NCBI GenBank assembly: GCA_018667205.1 | Contig: JABIVN010000017.1 | Coordinates: 1-7,848 of the forward strand | Origin: Gammaproteobacteria bacterium | GTDB taxonomy: Bacteria; Pseudomonadota; Gammaproteobacteria; Pseudomonadales; Azotimanducaceae | Direction of reading: 5' to 3' | DNA: 7,848 bases | In this document: piece after piece, positions 1 to 6,545 of the stretch | Position numbering within the stretch: position 1 is the stretch's first letter | How the letters are laid out: every line of letters starts with the position of its first letter | Notes under the pieces: model-generated | Seen by the model: only the letters and a program-made list of their open reading frames with translations | Databases searched by the model: none | What the model was told of the DNA's origin: nothing | Program-made: the position numbers and the translations under genes

Positions 1-2
1 GA

Positions 3-329
3 CTCGCAAAAACTTATGCAACTCATTCGCGGAAAACGCTTTCCGCCCTGGAGATCGCAGCTCTGGATGTCAGCGGTGAATCAATGGCAAGACAGGTATT
101 AGATGGGTACTTTGAACAGCTCGCGGGGGCTCTCGCTGGTGTGATCAACATACTGGACCCGGACACTATTGTACTTGGTGGAGGAGTATCCAATATCGAA
201 AGGCTTTATCAGGAAGTGCACTCCAGACTCGGGAAGTATGTTTTCTCAGATCATGTTGGCACGCGTATCGTTAAGGCTAGACATGGAGACTCATCCGGCG
301 TTCGGGGTGCGGCCTGGTTATGGCCCTGA
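3..329 (+). CDS. mak: Fructokinase (ROK family), C-terminal fragment
   Basis: This is the last 108 residues of a sugar kinase, open to the left window edge in the same frame; an internal ATG at 84 is not the real start. Mak phosphorylates fructose (and mannose) with ATP in the cytoplasm. The fragment ends in HGDSSGVRGAAWLWP, which from memory matches the C-terminus of E. coli Mak almost exactly. It also carries the ROK segment INILDPDTIVLGGGVSN (about fragment residues 49-64), whose glycine-rich turn belongs to the ATP-binding half. The family is about 300 residues, so roughly two thirds lie outside the window. The N-terminal phosphate loop and zinc-binding cysteines cannot be checked. It is the only plus-strand gene here and converges on the minus-strand cluster; its last 12 bp overlap the end of the small ORF at 318-446. 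Confidence 0.88.
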   Translation, partial: LAKTYATHSRKTLSALEIAALDVSGESMARQVLDGYFEQLAGALAGVINILDPDTIVLGGGVSNIERLYQEVHSRLGKYVFSDHVGTRIVKARHGDSSGVRGAAWLWP

Positions 330-446
330 ATCAGGGTTATCCCGTTGCTGCTTTTCAATCAGCGCAGATGCCACAATGACAAAGATAATGAAAAACTCAA
401 ATATCTTGTTGGTGATTATCTCTTCAAATCGTGATTGCCAACTCAT
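318..446 (-). CDS. Small membrane ORF, ion-channel S1-like (42 aa)
   Basis: A 42-residue ORF starts at ATG 446-444 and stops at TAA 320-318. The Shine-Dalgarno AGGA (452-455) sits 5 bases before the ATG, which supports translation. The peptide has a short amphipathic start (MSWQSRFEEIITNK), one hydrophobic helix (IFEFFIIFVIVASALI, residues 15-30), then a charged tail (EKQQRDNPDSGP). The pattern resembles the N-terminus and first helix (S1) of bacterial voltage-gated-type ion transport proteins, but nothing after S1 is present: the downstream DNA is the intact end of mak on the other strand. It could be a genuine small membrane protein or a truncated channel remnant. It lies 44 bp after the amidotransferase stop and in the same direction, so it may be co-transcribed. 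The function is unknown and the resemblance is from memory. Confidence 0.5.
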   Translation of the reverse strand: MSWQSRFEEIITNKIFEFFIIFVIVASALIEKQQRDNPDSGP

Positions 447-452
447 AGGATT

Positions 453-480
453 CCTGCCGGTTATTTTGCAAAAAAGCAGG
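453..480 (-). promoter_or_regulatory. Possible hairpin masking a ribosome binding site
   Basis: CCTGC (453-457) and GCAGG (476-480) can pair across an 18-base AT-rich loop that holds the self-complementary TTTTGCAAAA. On the minus strand the 3' arm overlaps the Shine-Dalgarno AGGA of the 42-residue ORF, so the structure could limit its translation. The stem is only 5 bp and has no trailing T tract, so it is not a good terminator for the amidotransferase gene. Confidence 0.2.
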
Positions 481-490
481 ATTATAAAGA

Positions 491-1222
491 TTAATCAGCC
501 GCAGGTTTACCTTTCATAAAGCGAATGATCCAGCGAGAAACCACCTCCCGCATCAGGGGTTTATCAAGAGACGCAACGCCCACGTTATAGGTTTCTGCAC
601 CAAGAATTTCCTGCCGCATGTCCATCAGGTCTCTTGAATACTCTTGCGCGAACTCAGGATGACCCTGCATGGTGAATATATGATCGCTAATGCAATACAT
701 ACTGTTCGGGCACTGCTCTGCTGATGCCAGCAATTTCGCGCCATCTGGTAATTGAATGACCTGATCCTTATGTGAAACGATCAGCGTAAACAGTTCCAAT
801 TCTTCAGTGTCCATAAACCAGCGCGACTGGATGACTTTATGGTCGTGAATACCGACACACCAGCCAGCCTCTGCCCCCAGGGTCTTCCCACCTAAGGCCT
901 CTGCCACCAGTTGGTGACCAAAGCATAATCCAACCAGTTTTTTTTCGGCAGCGTGCAATTCGCGTGTGTATTCTTTTAAGACCGCTATCCAAGGTTCAAC
1001 GTCATACACACTTTTTTTGCTACCAGTGATGACATAGCCGTCGCATTCATCAATAGCATCAGGGTAGATCCCATGTTCGACGTCATAACTTCTGAACTCT
1101 GTGTCTATACTTAATTCGGTTGCTGCTTGACCCAGAATTTCCGCAATCATGCCAGGATAATTACCATGATCTGGCTGGAACTGATCCAGCACAGAGTCTG
1201 CCTGAAGTATTCCTATTTTCAT
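491..1222 (-). CDS. Class I glutamine amidotransferase-type hydrolase
   Basis: This 243-residue cytoplasmic protein has the whole class I (triad) GATase fold as a stand-alone domain. The nucleophile elbow is LVGLCFGHQL with Cys100, and the catalytic His188 and Glu190 lie in MQGHPEF. The oxyanion-side strand GYVITGSKKSVYD (62-74) is also typical. The sequence is closer to the GMP-synthase-like free-standing GATases than to PuuD, whose elbow I recall as more like GICRG. Such enzymes release ammonia from glutamine or hydrolyse other gamma-glutamyl amides. Its start lies 18 bp after the stop of the glutamine-synthetase-like ligase, so the pair is very probably one mRNA and one pathway, with hydrolysis of a gamma-glutamyl intermediate the natural guess. 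The only SD-like run (AGGA, 1237-1240) is 14 bases from the ATG, so initiation may rely on translational coupling. The fold is certain; the substrate is inference. Confidence 0.85.
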   Translation of the reverse strand: MKIGILQADSVLDQFQPDHGNYPGMIAEILGQAATELSIDTEFRSYDVEHGIYPDAIDECDGYVITGSKKSVYDVEPWIAVLKEYTRELHAAEKKLVGLCFGHQLVAEALGGKTLGAEAGWCVGIHDHKVIQSRWFMDTEELELFTLIVSHKDQVIQLPDGAKLLASAEQCPNSMYCISDHIFTMQGHPEFAQEYSRDLMDMRQEILGAETYNVGVASLDKPLMREVVSRWIIRFMKGKPAAD

Positions 1223-1240
1223 TATCGGGCAGAATATCCT

Positions 1241-2611
1241 TTAAATAATTTCAAAATAGCGACGCAGTTGCCAATCATTTACAGCGCGCTCGTATTCGCG
1301 CACCTCCCAGTCACGGGAGGCCGAATAGTGATCCACAAAAGTATCGCCAAACAAGCGCGTGGCAACCTCTGAATTCAAAAATTCACGATTGGCATCTCTA
1401 AGATTGCCGCACAATTGATAATGTTGTGGTAACTCATCTTGCAATTCGTAAGCGTTACCAACGACCGCCTCACCTGGATCCTGCTTCTCGGCAATGCCTG
1501 TCAGCCCGGCAGCCAGATTCGCTGCCGCCACCAGATAGGGGTTCGCATCAGCTGACCCAACTCGAAACTCTACCCTCTGCGACTTATCAGACCCTTTAAC
1601 GACCCGTAGGGCTGCCGTTCTGTTCTCTACGCCCCACGTTGCCGCAGTAGGAGCCCATGCGCCCTTAACAAGCCGCGTATAACTGTTGATTGTTGGGGAG
1701 GTTACCGCGAGGAGCGGCTTCATATGACGACGCAACCCACCAACATAATGGCGCATCGTTTCGCTCATTGAATGAGGTTCGTTTTTATCAAAGAAAACAT
1801 TCCGGCCGTCCTCTTTTGACAGCAGCGACTGATGAACGTGACCGCTTTGGCCTGGATAATCCATGGACCACTTAGCCATAAAAGTCGCAATCATGCCTCT
1901 TTTCTGGAAGAACGCTTTCGCAAACGTCTTAAACAGAACGGCCTTGTCCGCGGCAGCAAGTGCATCATCAACGGTAATCGCAGCCTCCCAAACGCCTGGC
2001 CCTGTTTCACAGTGCAACCCTTCCAGCGGGAAATCATGCGCCAAGCAATAATCCATAAACTCATTAAAGAGATCTGACAAGGTCATCGTTCTTAGAACAG
2101 AGTAGCCGAAATTGCCAGGAGACAGAGGAACCAGATTGGTATAGTTCTTTTCCCGCACGGATTCGGGTGTCTCATTAAAAATAAAGAACTCGTACTCGAA
2201 GGCGAGTTTTGGCAAATAGCCCATTGAGTCGGCAACGCCCAGCATGTGTTTCAATCTACTACGTGGGCATATCGGGTGCAGCCCCCCGTCGTCAGCGACA
2301 AACTCAATCAGGAAGAATGGTAGATTATTCTCATCCTGAAGTCGCCTTTCAGTCGCTAGATCTAGGCGAAACCCGGCATCCGGAAAGGCAGTATGCCAGC
2401 CTGTGTATTTTGCGTTGTCGTACAACTGATCGTCCATATCCCAGCCCAGCACGCAGTCGCAAAACCCTGCCGTACCGGCCGCGATACTCTTGAACTTCTC
2501 AAGACTGATGTATTTGCCCCGAAGCACACCGTCGATGTCAGTAAACCCAAGCTTCACGCGGTTTATGCCCTCGGTCTCGTACTGATTAATTAAATCATCT
2601 GCTTTAATCAT
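1241..2611 (-). CDS. Glutamine-synthetase family ligase (PuuA/IpuC-like)
   Basis: This 456-residue protein has the full GS architecture: an N-terminal beta-grasp (FTDIDGVLRGKYIS, 23-36) and the C-terminal catalytic barrel. Metal and nucleotide ligands can be placed by eye: Glu139 and Glu141 (FEYEFFIF), Glu202 and Glu209 (ETGPGVWE), His258 and His260 (GHVHQSL), Arg313 (SYTRL), Arg331 (ENRTAALR), Glu348 and Arg350 (RVEFRVGSADANPYL). The features DIDGVLRGK, ATFMAK, PTAATWG and VGSADANPYL are those of GS-like gamma-glutamylamine ligases such as PuuA rather than of housekeeping GlnA. The likely reaction is ATP-dependent joining of glutamate to an amine. The start is well set: GAGG lies 5 bases upstream of the ATG. 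It sits 80 bp after the symporter stop and 18 bp before the hydrolase. Tyr388 falls roughly where GlnA carries its adenylylated Tyr397. True glutamine synthesis is not excluded; the amine is unknown. Confidence 0.87.
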   Translation of the reverse strand: MIKADDLINQYETEGINRVKLGFTDIDGVLRGKYISLEKFKSIAAGTAGFCDCVLGWDMDDQLYDNAKYTGWHTAFPDAGFRLDLATERRLQDENNLPFFLIEFVADDGGLHPICPRSRLKHMLGVADSMGYLPKLAFEYEFFIFNETPESVREKNYTNLVPLSPGNFGYSVLRTMTLSDLFNEFMDYCLAHDFPLEGLHCETGPGVWEAAITVDDALAAADKAVLFKTFAKAFFQKRGMIATFMAKWSMDYPGQSGHVHQSLLSKEDGRNVFFDKNEPHSMSETMRHYVGGLRRHMKPLLAVTSPTINSYTRLVKGAWAPTAATWGVENRTAALRVVKGSDKSQRVEFRVGSADANPYLVAAANLAAGLTGIAEKQDPGEAVVGNAYELQDELPQHYQLCGNLRDANREFLNSEVATRLFGDTFVDHYSASRDWEVREYERAVNDWQLRRYFEII

Positions 2612-2651
2612 GGTCGCCTCTTTCTGTCATCAAACGGTTGGAACTGAATTC

Positions 2652-2677
2652 CTTTGGAAACACCGGCGTCTCCAAAG
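2652..2677 (-). other. Intercistronic inverted repeat
   Basis: CTTTGGA (2652-2658) and TCCAAAG (2671-2677) form a perfect 7-bp stem in the 80-bp gap between the symporter stop and the ligase start. The stem could extend by two pairs past one mismatch, leaving a six-base loop. No T tract follows on either strand, so it is not a standard terminator. It could be an mRNA-stability or processing hairpin that sets different amounts of symporter and enzymes. Confidence 0.3.
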
Positions 2678-2691
2678 ATCAATAATAACGC

Positions 2692-4458
2692 CTAGGAAGA
2701 AGTCTTTTGAGAAGGCACCCTGATGCTTTCAACCAGCGCCTGCACCTCAGCAGGGGGTGGTGGCGTGAACCGACAAACAACCAACGACACCACAAAGTTT
2801 GCCAACATGCCCAGCGTTCCAATACCTTCAGGAGAAATACCAAACCACCAATGATCTGGGTTGTTATCAGCAGGACTGATAAATTTGAAGTAAGCGATGT
2901 AAGAAAAGGTGAATACAAGACCTGTAATCATCCCTGTAATGGCTGCTTCCTTATTCATTCTCTTGTAGAAGATGCCGAGCAGCAGCACCGGGAAAAAACT
3001 CGCAGCAGCCAACCCAAAGGCAAATGCCACAACCTCCGCAACGAACCCCGGGGGATATATACCAAACAATCCCGCAATAACTATCGCGACTGCCGCGGCA
3101 ATTCGAGCAAAAAGCAGTTCCTGACGTTCAGTAATATCCGGCTTGAATGTCTTTTTCAGCAGGTCGTGGGATATCGCGGAGGAAATAACCAGAAGCAAGC
3201 CAGCCGCGGTTGATAAAGCTGCGGCAAGTCCGCCCGCCGCCACCAAGGCAATCACCCAATTCGGTAACTGGGCAATCTCCGGATGTGCCAGAACGATAAT
3301 ATCCCGGTCTATGTACAACTCGTTTTCACCGGCTGAATGACTGTTTTCAAGCAAACGTTCGCCACTGCTTCCGCGCTCACCGGTAAAGGCAGGCTTAGCC
3401 GGCTGCAAGGCATTGCCTCCACGATACTGGACCACACCATCCTCGTTCTTGTCACGCCAAGCGATCAGCCCCGAGTCTTCCCATTTACTAAACCATGACG
3501 GGGCATCCTTGTAGGTCATGCCATCGACATTGTTAATAATGTTAATTCGAGCAAAGGCGGCGACTGCAGGTGCAGTCGTATAGAGCAGCGCAATGAATAC
3601 CAGGGCGTATCCAGCCGAAATACGCGCATCCCTGACCTTGGGCACGGTAAAAAATCGAACAATCACGTGCGGCAACCCTGCGGTTCCTGCCATTAGCGCC
3701 GCAGTAATAAACACCATATCGATGGTGGATTTGTTCCCTGACGTAAATGCCGCCATCCCCAGTTCAGTGGTCAGACCATCAAGCTTATCCAAAAGGTAGA
3801 CACCACTACCGTCGACCATCGTAGATCCCAAGCCGAACATAGGCAGCGGATTACCCGTCAGGGCAATAGAAATATAAATAGCTGGAACCAAGTAGGCAAA
3901 AATAAGCACACAGTATTGAGCCACCTGTGTATACGTGATGCCTTTCATGCCGCCCAGTACAGCGTAGAAAAAAACGATGCCCATGCCGATAAGAACACCG
4001 GTATTGATGTCGACTTCAAGAAAGCGGCTGAACACTATTCCAACCCCTCTCATTTGTCCCGCGACATAGGTAAACGAGATGAAAATGACACACACCACCG
4101 CAACGAGCCGAGCGGCCTGAGAGTAGTAACGGTCTCCGACAAAGTCAGGCACGGTGAATTTAGAGAATTTTCTAAGATAAGGGGCCAGTAATAATGCGAG
4201 TAAGACATAGCCACCTGTCCAGCCCATGAGGTACCTGGCACCATCGGCCCCTTCAAATGCAATGATACCTGCCATTGAAAGAAATGAAGCTGCGGACATC
4301 CAGTCCGCGGCCGTTGCCGCCCCGTTCGCGACCGGGTGAACGTGACCACCAGCCACGTAAAACTCTTTGGTAGAAGACGAGCGACTCCAGATAGCAATAC
4401 CGATGTAAAGCGTGAACGAGGCCCCGACAAACAGGTAAGTAAGCAATTGTGCGGACAT
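2692..4458 (-). CDS. Sodium:solute symporter, large subunit (VC_2705 type)
   Basis: This inner-membrane protein of 588 residues belongs to the SSS family that includes the acetate permease ActP. It uses the sodium gradient to import a small solute, often a carboxylate. Hydrophobic segments recur from residue 5 to about 563. The conserved front half includes STKEFYVAGG (30-39) and NGAATAADWMSAASF (46-60). The AALSTAAGLL segment (414-423) has a Ser-Thr pair where the Na2 site is expected. A long hydrophilic insertion (about 305-398) contains an EF-hand-like loop DKNEDGVVQY (337-346). Pairing with a DUF4212 small subunit places it in the VC_2705 subfamily. An in-frame TTG at 4461 directly abuts the small-subunit stop, but the ATG at 4458 has AGGA 7 bases upstream and is preferred; that AGGA lies in the last codons of the small subunit, implying coupled translation. 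Residue numbers here count from the TTG, so subtract one for the ATG form. The substrate cannot be told from sequence. Confidence 0.9.
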   Translation of the reverse strand: MSAQLLTYLFVGASFTLYIGIAIWSRSSSTKEFYVAGGHVHPVANGAATAADWMSAASFLSMAGIIAFEGADGARYLMGWTGGYVLLALLLAPYLRKFSKFTVPDFVGDRYYSQAARLVAVVCVIFISFTYVAGQMRGVGIVFSRFLEVDINTGVLIGMGIVFFYAVLGGMKGITYTQVAQYCVLIFAYLVPAIYISIALTGNPLPMFGLGSTMVDGSGVYLLDKLDGLTTELGMAAFTSGNKSTIDMVFITAALMAGTAGLPHVIVRFFTVPKVRDARISAGYALVFIALLYTTAPAVAAFARINIINNVDGMTYKDAPSWFSKWEDSGLIAWRDKNEDGVVQYRGGNALQPAKPAFTGERGSSGERLLENSHSAGENELYIDRDIIVLAHPEIAQLPNWVIALVAAGGLAAALSTAAGLLLVISSAISHDLLKKTFKPDITERQELLFARIAAAVAIVIAGLFGIYPPGFVAEVVAFAFGLAAASFFPVLLLGIFYKRMNKEAAITGMITGLVFTFSYIAYFKFISPADNNPDHWWFGISPEGIGTLGMLANFVVSLVVCRFTPPPPAEVQALVESIRVPSQKTSS

Positions 4459-4461
4459 CAA

Positions 4462-4719
4462 CTATTCCTCACTCACGCCGAACTTTTTGTCCAGCACGTT
4501 CATACGCCAAGCGTAGACAAAAATGAGCAGTACAAAAAAGTAGATAGCGCCTTGCTGCGAAAACCAAAAACCAAGCTTGTAGCCATATAGACGAAACTGG
4601 TTTAAGAAGTCCACAAAAATGATACCTGCAAGAAACGAGACACTGAACCAGATGACTAGCAATACCAGCATCAATCGCAGGTTTGCCTGCCAGTACGCAT
4701 GATTGTTTTTCTCAGACAT
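4462..4719 (-). CDS. Symporter small subunit (DUF4212)
   Basis: This 85-residue protein has two membrane helices (about 15-38 and 52-72) and short charged ends. The pattern AYWQANLRLM at the start, FLNQFRLYGYKLGFWFSQQG in the middle and a closing YAWRMNVLDKKFG is the signature of DUF4212, known as the small subunit of VC_2705-type sodium/solute symporters. It presumably assembles with the large subunit encoded directly downstream; the two frames are separated by only three bases if the ATG start of the large subunit is used. The start ATG has TGAGGA upstream with a six-A spacer. It is the first gene of the cluster, with the 16-bp repeat array in its leader. What the small subunit does mechanistically is not settled for the family. 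Confidence 0.9.
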   Translation of the reverse strand: MSEKNNHAYWQANLRLMLVLLVIWFSVSFLAGIIFVDFLNQFRLYGYKLGFWFSQQGAIYFFVLLIFVYAWRMNVLDKKFGVSEE

Positions 4720-4739
4720 TTTTTTCCTCAGCCCCTTTT

Positions 4740-4819
4740 TTAACTGACATTATTTTTAACTGACATTATTTTCAATTCACACTATTTTCAACTGACACTA
4801 TCTTCAACTGACACTATTT
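4740..4819 (-). repeat. Five tandem 16-bp repeats in the symporter leader
   Basis: Five units of exactly 16 bp run 4740-4755, 4756-4771, 4772-4787, 4788-4803 and 4804-4819. The plus-strand consensus is TYAACTGACAYTATTT; the first two units are identical and the third is the most diverged. On the transcribed minus strand each unit reads about AAATARTGTCAGTTRA, so each junction makes a TTGAAA- or TTAAAA-like hexamer and each unit an ATARTGT-like hexamer. A TTGAAA (4786-4791) and TAATGT (4763-4768) 17 bp apart could serve as weak -35 and -10 boxes. The array ends 20 bp before the symporter ATG. It may be a multi-site operator, a run of overlapping weak promoters, or a neutral tandem duplication. 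Confidence 0.85.
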
Positions 4820-4848
4820 AAAAGTGATCGGGGATCCTCCGATATCAC
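4820..4848 (-). terminator. Probable Rho-independent terminator of rmuC
   Basis: Read on the minus strand, GTG plus ATCGG pairs with CCGATCAC around a seven-base loop, with a two-base AT bulge, giving about eight pairs. The stem is followed at once by TTTTAAAT. It lies 18 bp past the rmuC stop, the expected place. The T tract is short, so efficiency may be modest and some readthrough into the symporter leader is possible. Confidence 0.55.
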
Positions 4849-4865
4849 CGCTTAACACAATCGAC

Positions 4866-6299
4866 TTACGTACGGATTTCCTGGCTATCGACCGACGTAA
4901 TAGACCGAGGAGTCTCTCGTTCTGGCATTTCAACCAGGTTCTGTGGCAACGATTTACTAACCTTCGCGCCCAGTGCCTTCATATCTTCTGCACGTTTTAC
5001 CAGATTACCCCGGCCACTGGCGAGCTTGTTGTAGGCATCCCTGTAGGTTCCCTGCGTGGACTCAAGCTTGCTACCGATCAGTTCAAGGTCCGCGACAAAG
5101 CTGACGAACTTGTCGTACAGCTTGCCAGCCCTGTCAGCGATTTCTTCTGCGTTTTTATTCTGTTGCTCGACACGCCACATGTTCTGGATCGTACGAAGCG
5201 TCGCCAGCAATGTCGATGGCGTAACGATAACAATATGATTGGAAAGCGCATCGGAATAAAGCGCTGTATCTTCCTGAGTTGCCACCGAGAAAGCAGACTC
5301 AATTGGCACAAACAACAATACATAATCCAGCGTTCGGATCCCTTCAAGGTGTTGGTAGTCCTTAGCCGCCAGTTCTTTAATGTGTGACCTGATTGATTGT
5401 GTGTGGGCTTTCAGCGCTTCTTTTCTTTCAATGTCGTCTTCCGTTGAGCAGTAACGTTCGTAAGCAGTAAGCGACACTTTTGAATCCACAACGACGTCTT
5501 TCCCCTCGGGAAGACGCACAATGGCATCGGGCTGGTAACGCTTGCCGTCATCCTGTTTAAGCGACACCTGAGTTTCATATTCCCGGCCTTTCACCAGACC
5601 GGAATTTTCCAGCACTTTTTCAAGTACCATTTCACCCCAAATCCCTTGGGTCTTGTTCCCACCCTTCAGCGCATTGGTTAAGTTAACCGCGTCCTGGGCA
5701 ATCCTGCTATTAAGCTCCTGAAGGTTCTTCACTTCCTTGACGAGCGAGAAACGCTCTTTGGCTTCATCGTTGTAAGTCTGCTCAACTCGCTTTTCGAAGG
5801 ATTTTATCCTTTCATGCAAGGGATCCAGCACACCGCTAAGCTGTTCTTTACTCTGGACTTTGAACTCTTTCTGCTTCGATTCAAAAATCTCGTTGGCCAG
5901 ACTTTTAAACGCATCATGAAGAGATCCTTTCGCCTCCTTAAGCAGGGTAAGTTTTTCTTCCGCTTGTTGCTGCTGCTCACTCAACGTGGTTTCGAGCCGG
6001 GAAATTTGGTCGCGGGTTGCAATAAGGTTGGCTCGTTCCTGCTCAAGGGTCCCACTGAGATTGGACAGCAGCAGTTCCAGTTCGCCAACCTTGACCTCCC
6101 TGCCCTTAAGTCGTTCGCGCAAGGAAGCGTTCAGAACCTGCTGTTCGATCAATTCCCTTTGGCTTACGTCAAGCTGGCTATCGAAGGCATCTGCTTTTTT
6201 TGTCGCAGATCCCTTTTCAAACCTTGATACCAGGAAGTAAGTGCAAACGGCTGATAGGAAACAACCTGCTAGGAAAGCCGCAGCGAGCTCCGGGGTCAT
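4866..6299 (-). CDS. rmuC: DNA recombination protein RmuC
   Basis: This 477-residue protein has the RmuC plan: an N-terminal membrane anchor (about 5-25), a long charged coiled-coil stretch (about 38-200, with runs such as LSEQQQQAEEKL), and the C-terminal RmuC domain with its restriction-endonuclease-like core. Landmarks are QGIWGEMVLEKVLENSGL (218-235), PDAIVRLPEGKDVVVDSKVSL (Asp258, Asp272 and Lys274 as candidate PD-(D/E)xK residues) and VPIESAF (331-337). In E. coli RmuC limits recombination between short inverted repeats and is thought to be a nuclease; the biochemical role is not firmly shown. Length is within the family range. The start ATG has AAGG 8 bases upstream. It is probably a single-gene unit: a 246-bp gap lies upstream and a terminator-like hairpin follows. 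Confidence 0.93.
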   Translation of the reverse strand: MTPELAAAFLAGCFLSAVCTYFLVSRFEKGSATKKADAFDSQLDVSQRELIEQQVLNASLRERLKGREVKVGELELLLSNLSGTLEQERANLIATRDQISRLETTLSEQQQQAEEKLTLLKEAKGSLHDAFKSLANEIFESKQKEFKVQSKEQLSGVLDPLHERIKSFEKRVEQTYNDEAKERFSLVKEVKNLQELNSRIAQDAVNLTNALKGGNKTQGIWGEMVLEKVLENSGLVKGREYETQVSLKQDDGKRYQPDAIVRLPEGKDVVVDSKVSLTAYERYCSTEDDIERKEALKAHTQSIRSHIKELAAKDYQHLEGIRTLDYVLLFVPIESAFSVATQEDTALYSDALSNHIVIVTPSTLLATLRTIQNMWRVEQQNKNAEEIADRAGKLYDKFVSFVADLELIGSKLESTQGTYRDAYNKLASGRGNLVKRAEDMKALGAKVSKSLPQNLVEMPERETPRSITSVDSQEIRT

Positions 6300-6450
6300 T
6301 TAACACACCTTATCTCAAGAACTTACCGTTGGGAGCTTAGCAGATACCCTATTGGTTTACCGACTTGCTCCGAAGGAATACCGGCAGAAACTCACCGATT
6401 GCAGGCCTAATAAAGGCGAAGACCTCAGAAAATTTGGGTTACGGTTCCCT

Positions 6451-6495
6451 GGTCACTATTCGGGGTCACTATTCGGGGTAACTACCCCAAATAGT
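6451..6495. repeat. 13-bp direct repeats fused to a palindrome
   Basis: GGTCACTATTCGG occurs twice back to back (6451-6463 and 6464-6476), followed by a partial third copy GGTAACTA. The second copy also forms the left arm of an inverted repeat: ACTATTCGGGG (6468-6478) against CCCCAAATAGT (6485-6495), 10 of 11 positions pairing, with the six bases between (TAACTA) themselves nearly self-complementary. No T tract follows on either strand, so it is not a standard terminator. It sits in the 246-bp gap between cnoX and rmuC. It could be an operator, a REP/MITE-like remnant, or a cruciform-forming site. The rest of that gap shows no ORF with a start and RBS worth calling and no convincing promoter. 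Confidence 0.75.
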
Positions 6496-6545
6496 CACTG
6501 CTACAATGAAATTGCATGAACTTGCATTGAGTTGGCAACGCTGAC

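Noticed and set aside
324..336. CCCTG/CAGGG hairpin over the mak stop codon as a terminator.
   Set aside because: The stem is only five pairs with a three-base loop and is followed by TTATCCC, not a T tract; it also codes the end of the small ORF on the other strand.
2707..3213. Plus-strand open frame of 168 codons opposite the symporter gene.
   Set aside because: Antisense to a well-conserved membrane protein, with a composition typical of a shadow frame.
4824..5387. Long plus-strand open frame of 187 codons opposite rmuC.
   Set aside because: It is antisense to a clear rmuC gene, its protein is not family-like, and no SD supports the start.
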